64,000 bases of DNA from Vibrio crassostreae (GCF_024347415.1 NZ_AP025476.1:2170001-2234000); one strand, 5' to 3'; positions 26,863-36,482 are shown, numbered from the stretch's first letter. The notes: generated by a model from the sequence alone, not told the origin. A program made the numbers and translations.

Positions 26863-29301
26863 ATGACGAATAAGAAAGAATCTGGGGTAATGAACCTTAC
26901 TCGAAGAGGCTTCATGAAAGCTTCTTCTGCGGTAGGTAGTGCAGCCGCACTCGCGGGCGGTATCGCTTTACCTTTCAAATCCAAACCAGTAGCGGCTGCA
27001 GTTGCTGAGAATGTGGATGAGAAAATCGTATGGAGTGCATGTACTGTAAACTGTGGCTCTCGCTGCCCTTTACGTATGCATGTACAAAACGGTGAAATCA
27101 AATACGTAGAAACAGACAACACAGGTACTGACGAATATGGTCATCACCAAGTTCGTGCGTGTCTACGTGGTCGCTCTATGCGCCGCCGTGTTTACAACCC
27201 AGATCGCCTGAAATACCCAATGAAACGTGTTGGTAAACGTGGTGAAGGCAAATTTAAACGCATTAGCTGGGAAGAAGCTTATGATGAAGTCGCTGGTACT
27301 ATGCAACGCCTTATCAAAGACTACGGCAACGACACTATCTACCTAAACTATGGTACAGGCACCCTTGGCGGTACGGTTACTAAATCTTGGCCACCAGCAC
27401 AAACGCTAATTGCTCGTCTAATGAACCTAAGTGGTGGTTACCTAAACCACTACGGTGACTACTCAACAGCGCAAATCGCGAAAGGCTTGAGCTACACCTA
27501 CGGTGGTTGGGCAAACAACAACTCTTTCTCTGACCTAGAGAACACAAAGCTTAATATCCAATTTGGTAACAACCCTGCTGAGACTCGTATGTCTGGCGGC
27601 GGTCTGATCCACCACTATGTAGAAAGCAAAAACAAATCGAACGCAAGAACGATCATCATCGACCCTCGCTACACCGATACTGCAGGTGGTCGTGAAGATC
27701 AATGGATTCCAATTCGTCCTTCAACTGATGCTGCATTGGTAGCAGGTCTTGCACACGTGATGATCACTGAAGACCTTGTCGACCAACCGTTCCTAGACAA
27801 ATACTGCGTAGGTTACGACGAGAAGACTCTGCCTGCATCAGCGCCTAAAAACAGCGACTACAAATCTTACATCTTAGGTTTAGGTGAAGATGGCGTAGAG
27901 AAGACACCTGAATGGGCCTCTAAGATCACAGGCATTCCAGTTGATACTATCGTTAAGCTTGGCCGTGAAATGGGCACAGCAAAACCATGTGCAATCCACC
28001 AAGGTTGGGGCCTACAACGTACAGCGAACGGTGAACTAGCTTGTCGTGCAATCGCGATGCTGTCGCTACTCACTGGTTCTGTGGGTGTATCAGGTGGTTC
28101 AACAGGTGCTCGTGAAAGTGACATCAACATTCCGTTTGTTCGCTTCCCTACTGTGCCAAACCCAGTTGAAACGTCAATTTCAATGTTCATGTGGACAGAT
28201 GCGATTTACCGTCACCATGAAATGACCGACATCACTGATGGTGTTCGCGGTGCAGAGCGCCTTAAAAACCCAATCAAGATGATCTGGAACTATGCAGGTA
28301 ACTGCATCATCAACCAACACTCAGACATCAACAAGACTCACGCGATTCTTCAAGATGAAAGTGCGTGTGAAATGATTGTCGTGGTTGATAACCATATGAC
28401 TTCTTCTGCGAAATACGCCGATATCATCCTGCCAGACTTAACGACGTCAGAGCAAGACGACTGGTGTATGGATGGTAAAGCATCGAACATGCCTTACTTC
28501 ATCTACGCGCAAAAAGCGATCGAGCCTCAGTTCGAAGCGAAATCTATCTACGAGATGTGTTCTCAACTGGCGAAACGCATGGGCGTAGAAAAAGAATTCA
28601 CAGAAGGCCGCACTCAAGAGCAATGGATTGAGCATCTTTACGCTGAAACTCGTAAGAACGATCCAACACTGCCAACCTTCGAAGAGATGAAAGACCTAGG
28701 TATCTACAAACGTAGCTACGACCACCACTACATCGCTTACGAAGATTTCCGTAAAGACCCTGAAGCGAACCCACTGACTACACCAAGTGGCAAGATCGAG
28801 ATCTACTCAGAGCAACTGGCTGATATCGCGAAAACGTGGAAGCTGAAAGAAGACGAAGTGATTCACCCTCTTCCGATTTACGCCGATTCTTTTGAAGGCC
28901 ACAACGACCCATTAGCAGAGAAGTACCCACTTCAGCTAACTGGTTTCCACTATAAGGCTCGTACTCACTCGACTTACGGCAACGTTGCAGAAATCAAAGC
29001 AGCAGCACCGCAAGAGTTGTGGATCAACCCAATTGATGCGAAAGAACGTGGTATCGAAAACGGCGACATGGTGAGTATTTTCAACGACCGTGGCGAAGTA
29101 CACATTCCAGCGAAAGTGACACCAAGGATCCTTCCTCGAGTTGTCGCGCTAGGCGAAGGTGCATGGTACGCACCAGATGGTCAGAAGATCGACCATGCAG
29201 GCTCTATCAACGTGCTGACCACTCAGCGCCCGAGCCCACTTGCTAAGGGTAACCCTCAGCATACAAACCTAGTTCAAATCAAAGCGCTAAAGAAAGCATA
29301 A
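26863..29301 (+). CDS. dmsA: DMSO reductase-type molybdopterin oxidoreductase, catalytic subunit
   Basis: Periplasm-targeted catalytic subunit expected to reduce DMSO or a related S-/N-oxide. The precursor has a twin-arginine signal (LTRRGFMKASSAVG) ending near VAAAV. A [4Fe-4S] binding Cys cluster (CTVNCGSRCPLRMHV with a downstream CLRGRS), Mo-bis-MGD contacts and the presumed Mo-ligand Ser (NHYGDYSTAQI) follow. Length is about 812 residues. Two in-frame ATGs are possible; I use the first, which is 9 bases after AGG; the second (26890) begins directly at MNLTRRGF and has GGGG too close. It starts dmsABC, with 11-base and 1-base gaps. Confidence 0.92.
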   Translation: MTNKKESGVMNLTRRGFMKASSAVGSAAALAGGIALPFKSKPVAAAVAENVDEKIVWSACTVNCGSRCPLRMHVQNGEIKYVETDNTGTDEYGHHQVRACLRGRSMRRRVYNPDRLKYPMKRVGKRGEGKFKRISWEEAYDEVAGTMQRLIKDYGNDTIYLNYGTGTLGGTVTKSWPPAQTLIARLMNLSGGYLNHYGDYSTAQIAKGLSYTYGGWANNNSFSDLENTKLNIQFGNNPAETRMSGGGLIHHYVESKNKSNARTIIIDPRYTDTAGGREDQWIPIRPSTDAALVAGLAHVMITEDLVDQPFLDKYCVGYDEKTLPASAPKNSDYKSYILGLGEDGVEKTPEWASKITGIPVDTIVKLGREMGTAKPCAIHQGWGLQRTANGELACRAIAMLSLLTGSVGVSGGSTGARESDINIPFVRFPTVPNPVETSISMFMWTDAIYRHHEMTDITDGVRGAERLKNPIKMIWNYAGNCIINQHSDINKTHAILQDESACEMIVVVDNHMTSSAKYADIILPDLTTSEQDDWCMDGKASNMPYFIYAQKAIEPQFEAKSIYEMCSQLAKRMGVEKEFTEGRTQEQWIEHLYAETRKNDPTLPTFEEMKDLGIYKRSYDHHYIAYEDFRKDPEANPLTTPSGKIEIYSEQLADIAKTWKLKEDEVIHPLPIYADSFEGHNDPLAEKYPLQLTGFHYKARTHSTYGNVAEIKAAAPQELWINPIDAKERGIENGDMVSIFNDRGEVHIPAKVTPRILPRVVALGEGAWYAPDGQKIDHAGSINVLTTQRPSPLAKGNPQHTNLVQIKALKKA

Positions 29302-29312
29302 GGTAGGTTGGA

Positions 29313-29933
29313 ATGAAACAATACGGCTTTTACATTGATTCAAGTAAATGCACGGGTTGTAAAACCTGTCAGCTTGCTTGTAAAGATTATAACGATCTCG
29401 ACATTAAAACGAACTACCGTCGCGTATACGAATACGCAGGTGGTGGCTTCACTCAAGATGGCGATACTTGGGTTCAAAAAGATGTCTTTTCTTACTACCT
29501 ATCTATCGCTTGTAACCACTGTACTAACCCAGCGTGTGTGAAAGTGTGTCCTTCGGGCGCTATGCACAAACGTGATGAAGACGGTTTGGTTGTGGTTGAT
29601 GAGAGCGTATGTATTGGTTGCCAGCACTGTAGCAATGCGTGTCCTTACGGCGCGCCACAATACAATGCGAAGAAAGGTCACATGACCAAATGCGATGGTT
29701 GCTACCAACGTGTTTCTGAAGGCAAACAGCCGATCTGTGTTGAGTCTTGCCCACTTCGTGCATTGGAGTTTGGTGAAATCAATACGCTTCGCGAGAAGTA
29801 CGGCTCTGGTGCAGATGTGGCACCACTGCCATCTTCAACCGAAACACTGCCAAACATCGTGATTAAGCTGAACAAAAACGCGAAGCCTACTGGCGATACC
29901 AGTGGTCACCTAGCAAACCCGAAGGAGGTGTAA
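29313..29933 (+). CDS. dmsB: DMSO reductase iron-sulfur subunit
   Basis: A 206-residue electron-transfer subunit with four ferredoxin motifs: CTGCKTCQLAC, CNHCTNPACVKVC, CIGCQHCSNAC and CDGC...CVESC. It carries electrons from DmsC to DmsA and is expected to be exported as a complex with DmsA, as it has no signal of its own. AGGTTGG lies ahead of the ATG. Confidence 0.94.
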   Translation: MKQYGFYIDSSKCTGCKTCQLACKDYNDLDIKTNYRRVYEYAGGGFTQDGDTWVQKDVFSYYLSIACNHCTNPACVKVCPSGAMHKRDEDGLVVVDESVCIGCQHCSNACPYGAPQYNAKKGHMTKCDGCYQRVSEGKQPICVESCPLRALEFGEINTLREKYGSGADVAPLPSSTETLPNIVIKLNKNAKPTGDTSGHLANPKEV

Positions 29934-29934
29934 G

Positions 29935-30780
29935 ATGATTTTTCATGAGTGGTCTTTAATCTTCTTTACGGTGCTGGCGCAAACTGCGGTTGGTGGTTAC
30001 TTACTGATTGGTGCTCGTGCACTGGTACTTGGTCACGATGAAGAGAAACTAAACAGCTATAAGGTTCCAATGTTCATTCTGTGGGCATTCATGGGTCTTG
30101 GCTTCATGTTCTCGACAACGCACCTGGGTTCTCCACTGCGCGCGTTTAATGCCTTTAACCAACTAGGCTCGGCTTGGTTGTCTAACGAAGTGTTCTTCGG
30201 TGCGGCATTCTTCGCAGTAGGCGGCCTGCAATGGCTATTGTCTGTGGTTAAGAAAGGTGGCGTAGCTATCCAAAAAGCACTGGTGGTCGGCGCTATGGTG
30301 CTGGGTGTTATCTTCATGTACGCGATGATCAACGTATACATGATCAACACAGTACCGACATGGGACAACATCTACACACCACTAAGCTTCATCATGACGA
30401 TGGTTGTGGGTGGCTTGCTGCTGTCTCAGTTCGTGATTGTGTTCGCAAACGACAGCCGCTTTGCAGTTGACCGTAACATCACCATGCTGGCTGTGATTGC
30501 TGTTGCGATCAGCTTGCTTGTGACAGTAGGAAAACTGAACCTAATCGGTGACATCCAAACTTCAGCTGCAAAAGCGTCTGAGTTAGTCGATGGTTTAGGT
30601 AGCTATGTGATTCTTCAAGTGGCACTGCTGATGGCAAGCTTGTTGATTTGGATTCTACCTATGCTGAACAAAGCAAAAGTGAACCCAGTTAACCTTGGCT
30701 TAGCACTAGTACTGTTCTTGGCTTCAGAGTTAATCGGCCGTGGTTTGTTCTACAGCTTACATATGACAAGCGGTTTGTAA
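29935..30780 (+). CDS. dmsC: DMSO reductase membrane anchor subunit
   Basis: A 281-residue polytopic membrane protein with about eight helices, beginning MIFHEWSLIFFTVLAQ, the usual DmsC start, and ending ELIGRGLFYSLHM. It oxidises menaquinol and anchors the DmsAB pair. AAGGAGGT lies directly before the start and overlaps the end of dmsB. The operon ends with a strong terminator. Confidence 0.93.
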   Translation: MIFHEWSLIFFTVLAQTAVGGYLLIGARALVLGHDEEKLNSYKVPMFILWAFMGLGFMFSTTHLGSPLRAFNAFNQLGSAWLSNEVFFGAAFFAVGGLQWLLSVVKKGGVAIQKALVVGAMVLGVIFMYAMINVYMINTVPTWDNIYTPLSFIMTMVVGGLLLSQFVIVFANDSRFAVDRNITMLAVIAVAISLLVTVGKLNLIGDIQTSAAKASELVDGLGSYVILQVALLMASLLIWILPMLNKAKVNPVNLGLALVLFLASELIGRGLFYSLHMTSGL

Positions 30781-30851
30781 TCAAGTTCTTACAGACATGA
30801 GTTACGTGTAAACATCACTGCTTGTTTGGTTATCTAGAAGGCTAGATAAAC

Positions 30852-30889
30852 AAAAGGCCCAACACCTATTTAGATGTTGGGCCTTTTTA
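30852..30889. terminator. Bidirectional terminator between dmsC and the CinA-family gene
   Basis: AAAAGGCCCAACA and TGTTGGGCCTTTTT form a long stem with a TAGA-type loop; T-runs occur on both strands. Confidence 0.88.
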
Positions 30890-30940
30890 TTTCATTTTTC
30901 CAACGTTTTTAGTACAGACTTAACGAGTTCGCTTACATAT

Positions 30941-32179
30941 TTACTTAATGATAGCTGCTGGAATAAACATGTCTTTCAATCGCTTAGCCGAAGAGTAAGT
31001 GCCAAACATCGGTTTGTTGTCTAGATGCCTTCTCAGCATATCGGCGGCAACGGTCTTAATCACGTTGCGTTGGTCTTCACGCGAGTACTGACGATAAAAC
31101 TCAAGCACCTGCCCCCACTCGCCTGCTTCAGTCGACAATGCAACGCTGAATGTGTTGCCTTCTAACTTACCAGTCACCAAAGCCAATTCGGTTTCGCACT
31201 TCTCTCTTGTTGCGCCAGCCAGAGCAAAGGTGGCGGCTAATGGATCGCTCTTTTCAAGCTCACTCTCTTTGGGTTCAGCCATCACCCAAGAATGCCCAAA
31301 GCAATCTTCAAGCTGCTCATTCGATTGTAGCCAAGCTGAAAGCGCACCTTTGGTCGACACTTCAGATACAGACAAGGTTTTCTTTCTCTCTGCCATGATA
31401 TGCCCAATATGGTCAATCATCGGCTCATCAACGCTGACTACGTTACTCTCTAGCAGCTTGTACACCATTTGCAGAAGCTTAACGCGAGTTTCTAAGTCTG
31501 CCTTAGGACCAAACAGTTTCACCTCAATGAAAGGCAAATAAGAGCGATAACCCAACTCATAACCTTCTGGCAGCTTAAGCTGGTCTAACACATCCGAGAT
31601 ACCCGATTCAGACAAACCAAACGTAAACAGTCGACTGCATTCAGAGGCAACCACTTGAGGGTAAGTACGCGACAAGTCAGGAAGAATCTCAAACGTCACC
31701 ATACGTTTGAACTCACTCGGTACACCCGGCGTGAAATAGAAAGTCGCATCGTTGATTTTCAGCTTGAAGCCACATGCAGTACCGACAGGGTTATCGACAA
31801 TCTCAGAGCTTGCTGGCAACAAGGCTTGCTTAAGGTTGCTGCCAGGCATCGGCATACCGCGTCCTGAGAACATCTCTTCCATACGAGCCAGCCATTCAGG
31901 GAACATGACGAGTTTCTGCTCTGAAGCAGTTGCAGCGGCGGCTGCACTCATATCATCGGTTGTCGGCCCTAGACCACCATTAACGATAACCACATCATAG
32001 TTAAAGCTCAGCATCAGCAGTTCTTCAACAAGAGCATTCATTTGATCACCCACAGTTGAGCGCTTAGCAAGAGCAAAACCATGCTGATAAAACTCACCAG
32101 ACATCCAAGCTGCGTTTGTATCTACAATGTCTCCATGAAGAACTTCTTCACCTGTACTTAACATTGCGATTTTCGTCAT
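30941..32179 (-). CDS. CinA-family protein (YfaY type)
   Basis: A 412-residue two-domain protein. The N-terminal MoaB/MogA-like domain begins MTKIAMLSTGEEVLHGDIVDTN and contains GGLGPTTDDMSAAA. The C-terminal CinA domain spans roughly residues 255-400, including TFALAGATREKCETELALVTG. In E. coli the corresponding YfaY also lies near nrdAB. CinA proteins hydrolyse ADP-ribose or deamidate NMN, depending on the member; activity here is not predictable. I start at the ATG giving MTKIAMLSTG because the upstream extension has no similarity. It is monocistronic. Confidence 0.88.
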   Translation of the reverse strand: MTKIAMLSTGEEVLHGDIVDTNAAWMSGEFYQHGFALAKRSTVGDQMNALVEELLMLSFNYDVVIVNGGLGPTTDDMSAAAAATASEQKLVMFPEWLARMEEMFSGRGMPMPGSNLKQALLPASSEIVDNPVGTACGFKLKINDATFYFTPGVPSEFKRMVTFEILPDLSRTYPQVVASECSRLFTFGLSESGISDVLDQLKLPEGYELGYRSYLPFIEVKLFGPKADLETRVKLLQMVYKLLESNVVSVDEPMIDHIGHIMAERKKTLSVSEVSTKGALSAWLQSNEQLEDCFGHSWVMAEPKESELEKSDPLAATFALAGATREKCETELALVTGKLEGNTFSVALSTEAGEWGQVLEFYRQYSREDQRNVIKTVAADMLRRHLDNKPMFGTYSSAKRLKDMFIPAAIIK

Positions 32180-32389
32180 ATTTCTATCCCTTGTTGTCAT
32201 AAAAAGACACTGCATTATTTACAAACTGGTCTATGGTTGAATTTGGAGCAATCCGCCTTTTCACTAATATTAATAATGTTAAACCTAAGGTTTTCTTAGG
32301 AAAAGCTATAAATTATTAGTTCCCTAAATCAGGCATTTAATAGATAATTGTGACCCTGATCAATTCCAAACTTTCTCATGGAGACCCTT

Positions 32390-33298
32390 GTGGCCAAATC
32401 ACCGTTACTAGCAAAGGTTACTGCTGCATTTACAATGCTAATGTCAGTTAACTCGGTTGCAAGCCAATACGACTTCGACCAGCCAATCAACCTTTCTTAT
32501 TCGGATGAATGTGCTCAAGATTACTGTGTTAATGATAGCTTGTACACCTACAAGCCTAGTACCAATTACGCACTGAGCGAATCAAGTGATGAGTACGACT
32601 TCTCAATCCAACAACCAAAACACCTGTTGGTGAGTCAGGAGAAGGATTGGGATTACCTAATGGGTCAAACCTACACCATTCTTGGCCTGAGTGTCGCGAC
32701 GGTGGGTTTGATGACTCTCCTACCTGAAAGTATCACTAAGTGGGATGATGACCAACGTGACATCAGCTCATTAGGTAAAAAGTGGAAAGATAACGTGTCT
32801 GATGGCCCAGTATGGGACCGTGACGAACACTTCCTAAACTACGTAATGCACCCATATTTTGGTGGTGTTTACTACACTGCAGCTCGACACGCAGGTTACG
32901 ATGAGTTTGAGTCTTTCTTATACTCTTGGACTATGTCGACGTTCTTCTGGGAATACGGCGTAGAAGCGTTTGCTGAAGTACCTTCATGGCAAGACCTCTT
33001 TATCACTCCTTTCTTTGGTGCTGTTGTCGGTGAAATGATGCTAGAAGCAGAGCAAGACATCGTTGCTTCAGGTGGCGAAGTGATGGGCTCTCAAACCATG
33101 GGTGATGTGTCTCTATTTTTCCTAAACCCTGTTGGACACATCCACTACTGGGTAAGTGATGCTTGGGGCGGTGACGCAGAAGTTAATCTGAATACTAACC
33201 CTTGGTGGGATAACCAAGACGCAGCTAGATTCGCATACGATGCTGGTGCGCCATACGATTCTCAGTTTGTTGGTATGAACTTTAAAGTAACCTTCTAA
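32390..33298 (+). CDS. DUF3943 outer-membrane-associated protein
   Basis: A secreted protein of about 302 residues with a signal (LLAKVTAAFTMLMSVNSVAS) and a DUF3943 body that includes WDRDEHFLNYVMHPYFGG, YYTAARHAGYDEFESFLYSW and FLNPVGHIHYWVSDAW. The family is found in proteobacterial envelopes; its function is unknown. The GTG at 32390 has GGAG six bases upstream and starts directly before the signal, so I prefer it over an ATG four codons earlier that has no clear ribosome-binding site. It is a single gene with its own terminator. Confidence 0.78.
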   Translation: MAKSPLLAKVTAAFTMLMSVNSVASQYDFDQPINLSYSDECAQDYCVNDSLYTYKPSTNYALSESSDEYDFSIQQPKHLLVSQEKDWDYLMGQTYTILGLSVATVGLMTLLPESITKWDDDQRDISSLGKKWKDNVSDGPVWDRDEHFLNYVMHPYFGGVYYTAARHAGYDEFESFLYSWTMSTFFWEYGVEAFAEVPSWQDLFITPFFGAVVGEMMLEAEQDIVASGGEVMGSQTMGDVSLFFLNPVGHIHYWVSDAWGGDAEVNLNTNPWWDNQDAARFAYDAGAPYDSQFVGMNFKVTF

Positions 33299-33338
33299 TA
33301 CAGCAACCTAATTACTTTCGTAAAAACAAAACTCTTCT

Positions 33339-33366
33339 AAAAAGCGGCTCTCTAGCCGCTTTTTTT
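33339..33366 (+). terminator. Terminator of the DUF3943 gene
   Basis: AAGCGGCT and AGCCGCTT pair, followed by seven T residues. Confidence 0.85.
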
Positions 33367-33416
33367 GTGCCCTACTCTTCATTCTCTTTTTTTGCATCAC
33401 AGCTTAGTTTCAAAAA

Positions 33417-33430
33417 TTGACGTAGGTCAA
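33417..33430. promoter_or_regulatory. FNR-type palindrome upstream of the ACT-domain gene
   Basis: TTGAC-GTAG-GTCAA is a perfect palindrome in the TTGAY-N4-RTCAA form accepted by FNR/Anr proteins. It lies about 100 bp before the next start codon. It could also be a site for another CRP/FNR family member. Confidence 0.45.
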
Positions 33431-33530
33431 ACATTGTTCGATGTAACCTTCTACACTGATATTAAAGAACTTTATCGCGTGATATCAAACATTTAATTCG
33501 CAACAAATCATTGAAACTTTGGGGGCTGAT

Positions 33531-34043
33531 ATGAACAGTACATTTATCGTAAACTTTATCGGAAAAGCATCACCAACAACAATCAAACAGCTTGCTGCGG
33601 TTACTCACGAAAACGACGGAAAATGGCTCATCAGTAAAGTGAACTTTATTGAAGACCAAGTCGCAGGCGTACTCAAGGTTCAACTTCCAGCCATCAACGA
33701 ATCGATTGTTAAAGAGGCTTTCAGCGCCAATCCAGATCTCATCGTACAGTTTGTCGATTCAGATCATACGCATAATGTCCAAGACACAATCCATCACCTA
33801 AGACTCGATTCTAACGACCGAGCAGGTATCGTCAATGAAGTGACACATGTATTAGATAGACAAGGGATCAGTATTCTAGACATGGACTGTCACCGAGTCT
33901 TCATTGCAGGCGGCGGTGGTGTAAGCTCAAGCCTATTCACTTCAAAAATAGCGGTTAAGCTGCCAATCGAAGTTCAAATCGATGATGTAGTTAATGAACT
34001 CGAAACACTCAGTGAAGACACTCGTGTGATGATTGAAAGCTAA
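33531..34043 (+). CDS. ACT-domain protein of the GcvR type
   Basis: A 170-residue protein with two ACT-like halves: MNSTFIVNFIGKASPTTIKQL at the N-terminus and HHLRLDSNDRAGIVNEVTHVL in the second half (hydrophobic-x-D-R-x-G-I-V, a typical ACT ligand loop). Such tandem-ACT proteins bind amino acids and act as regulators, as GcvR does with GcvA. I cannot say which amino acid or partner is involved. The ATG follows GGGGG at a good distance; an earlier TTG would add four residues. It is a single gene. Confidence 0.8.
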   Translation: MNSTFIVNFIGKASPTTIKQLAAVTHENDGKWLISKVNFIEDQVAGVLKVQLPAINESIVKEAFSANPDLIVQFVDSDHTHNVQDTIHHLRLDSNDRAGIVNEVTHVLDRQGISILDMDCHRVFIAGGGGVSSSLFTSKIAVKLPIEVQIDDVVNELETLSEDTRVMIES

Positions 34044-34233
34044 TTTAACTTACCTCCTGACGATACCTTGATCGTTGGGAGGTCACCTCATAAATAAGAC
34101 CTCTCTTACATTACTTACAAAAAAAACCATCAAAACACCTAAAATACATAGCGACAGCATATGAAATTAAGCATTTATATAATTTTTTTGATACGATAGA
34201 TATCTTATATAATTTAGTAGCTTAGGTTCACAC

Positions 34234-35874
34234 ATGGAAAGAAAAAGGTCGAGTTGGCAGCTCAATGTCATCTCAGCAATCCTTCTTACGACACTGTTTA
34301 GCGGTTGCAAAAGTGGTCATGAAAATAACGATAGTGGAACAACGACTACGGGAACAACTTCAAGTACGTCATCTTCTCCTATTACGCTTAGCATCCCAAG
34401 TAGTGTCTCATTTTCTGAACCACAATCAGGGTCGAAAACAGAATCCATTACCATTTCTCTTTCCGAAGCATTAGCTCAAGAACTCACCTTAACGATCTCA
34501 ACTAGTGACGTGACAACTCGCTCTAATGGCACCTTCAAAAACTACGATGCTATCTCAAGCCAAAACGTCAAAATTGCGGCAGGTGCAACCAGCGCAGCTC
34601 TACCACTAAACCTTGTGCACAATAATCTGTATGAGGGCAGTAAAACACTTCATTACTCTATTAGTGCTGATAACGGTGCAAATTACACTCTTTCAAACGA
34701 ACGAACTGTAGTAACTATTGATGATAGCGATACTCAACCAACCGTTAGTTTTAGTAACGACTTAAGTACCGTTGTAGAAGGTGACAGCATTATTCAACAA
34801 GCTGTTTTGAGTCATTACACATCTCAAGATGTAACACTGACCCTAACTCAAACCGGTATTGCCGCGCCTGAGGACTTTACTGTTGATATAGCAGGGTTAA
34901 CTCTTAAATTGCCAGCAGAAACCCTATCAACAAATATCACATTTTCTGCTCGTGATGATAGCTTCGATGAAGGTGGCGAATCGTTAATCTACACGATAGC
35001 TTCCGTTGGTAACGCGACTATCGATTCAAGTAAAAGCACTCTCGCGTTCTATATTCCTGGGCAGAAAAGTTTCAATGATACTGGGTATGTCACTTATTTT
35101 GATGGAACAGACTACGACAGCGTCACTCCTCCAGCATCACATCCAAATCAAGATGCCGATTTTGGTTTAGATGTCACCAATGGAAGTGAACATTCAGATG
35201 GGGAATATGGCTTTCGCTACACCAAGCTAGATGCTCACGGAAACCCTCTAATACCTAGCGCTACTGATTGGCGCTGTGTTAAAGATGAGCATACTGGATT
35301 GTATATTGAAGCAAAACAAGATCCGATAGCAATGCCGAGTCAGTCCGCGGTCGATACCTGGGTTAAGAACCATAAAGACAACCCTGATGCCCACCCTTAT
35401 CCATGGGACAGTCAATCAAGCTCATGGCGAAGCGCTTCGTACACATATACTTGGCACGACTCTGATAATACAACCAATGGTGGCTATGCCGGAGCACGCA
35501 ATGATCTATTGTACAGCGCCGGCCCGATCTCTTCTCAATGTGCATACATTAACGATGGTTCAGGAAGTAACTACTGTAATACAAGTAGTTATATTAGTAG
35601 TCTAAACAGTCGCTCTATTTGCGGTATTACAGATTGGCGCTTACCTTCACCTGTTGAAGCTCGTTCATTTATCAACTTCAATGTCGGCACTGCACCAGTA
35701 GGAGCCATTGATTTCTTTCCTAATCTTGGAGACCGACTCTTCACGCACTCTAGCTCTGTTAAACAAGATGGTAGTGCTAGATGTATCGACTCTCAAAATG
35801 GAGAGCTTGAGCTTTGTAATAAAAACATCGCAGGCTCAACAGGAATTGTGGCTGTAAGTGGAGGTATTGAGTAA
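34234..35874 (+). CDS. Calx-beta plus Lcl/DUF1566 surface lipoprotein
   Basis: A 546-residue exported lipoprotein: signal MERKRSSWQLNVISAILLTTLFSGC with lipobox Cys at the end, then a low-complexity Thr/Ser/Gly linker. Two Calx-beta-like modules follow (about residues 50-160 and 165-265; they carry ITISLSEALAQELTLTIS, LYEGSKTLHYSIS and VVEGDSIIQQAVLS). The C-terminal third is an Lcl/DUF1566 domain with DWRLPSPVEARSFINF. Lcl domains occur in adhesin-like surface proteins. It overlaps the start of a second DUF1566 gene by one base. Function unknown; adhesion or matrix binding is a guess. Confidence 0.78.
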   Translation: MERKRSSWQLNVISAILLTTLFSGCKSGHENNDSGTTTTGTTSSTSSSPITLSIPSSVSFSEPQSGSKTESITISLSEALAQELTLTISTSDVTTRSNGTFKNYDAISSQNVKIAAGATSAALPLNLVHNNLYEGSKTLHYSISADNGANYTLSNERTVVTIDDSDTQPTVSFSNDLSTVVEGDSIIQQAVLSHYTSQDVTLTLTQTGIAAPEDFTVDIAGLTLKLPAETLSTNITFSARDDSFDEGGESLIYTIASVGNATIDSSKSTLAFYIPGQKSFNDTGYVTYFDGTDYDSVTPPASHPNQDADFGLDVTNGSEHSDGEYGFRYTKLDAHGNPLIPSATDWRCVKDEHTGLYIEAKQDPIAMPSQSAVDTWVKNHKDNPDAHPYPWDSQSSSWRSASYTYTWHDSDNTTNGGYAGARNDLLYSAGPISSQCAYINDGSGSNYCNTSSYISSLNSRSICGITDWRLPSPVEARSFINFNVGTAPVGAIDFFPNLGDRLFTHSSSVKQDGSARCIDSQNGELELCNKNIAGSTGIVAVSGGIE

Positions 35875-36416
35875 TGAAACTAAAACTATGCTTAGGTGTA
35901 ATTGCCTCTCTGTTAAGTGCACATGCCATCGCGCAAACCTGCGTGCAAACTCAAACTCCCTCTCACCAAGACGGGCAATTTATTGACCGTAAAGATGGGA
36001 CATTACTCGACGTAACGACTAATTTGCTTTGGTCAAAATGCAACCTAGGCGAAATCTACAATCAATCCAATGACACATGTGATGGTACCGCGATTAAATA
36101 TCAAAATTGGCAGGATGCACTTATCGCAACTGAAGATTCGAATCTGACCACTATCGCAGGTCAGGTTGGTTTTAGGTTGCCTAATATCAAAGAGTTAAGT
36201 TCAATCGTTGACTATAGCTGTACTAGACCAGCAATCAACCTGACACACTTCCCGACTACAACCAACGAACCATATTGGACTAATACTCCTGACGCTCATA
36301 AAATCAACAGTGACTATGATGGTTTAATTATTGATTTTGAAGAAGCTTTAGAAGTCATTACAGACCCAGATGATATTCCACATCCTCTTGTTCGCTTAGT
36401 GAAAACATTTAATTAG
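35874..36416 (+). CDS. Secreted Lcl/DUF1566 protein
   Basis: A 180-residue secreted protein: signal MKLKLCLGVIASLLSAHAIA, then a DUF1566/Lcl domain with DGTLLDVTTNLLWSKC, NWQDALIATED and GFRLPNIKELSSIVDYSC. Several Cys residues probably form disulfides. The start overlaps the stop of the preceding gene (TAATG), so the two Lcl proteins are translated together and may act on the same surface structure. Function unknown. Confidence 0.78.
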   Translation: MKLKLCLGVIASLLSAHAIAQTCVQTQTPSHQDGQFIDRKDGTLLDVTTNLLWSKCNLGEIYNQSNDTCDGTAIKYQNWQDALIATEDSNLTTIAGQVGFRLPNIKELSSIVDYSCTRPAINLTHFPTTTNEPYWTNTPDAHKINSDYDGLIIDFEEALEVITDPDDIPHPLVRLVKTFN

Positions 36417-36430
36417 GTTTATCACTGTAC

Positions 36431-36468
36431 AGAACAAAAGAGCAGCTCATCGGCTGCTCTTTTGTTCT
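36431..36468. terminator. Bidirectional terminator between the Lcl operon and nspC
   Basis: AGAACAAAAGAGCAGC and GCTGCTCTTTTGTTCT form a perfect 16-bp stem with a six-base loop; it has A- and T-runs inside the stem. Confidence 0.85.
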
Positions 36469-36482
36469 AATGCAATGTTCAG

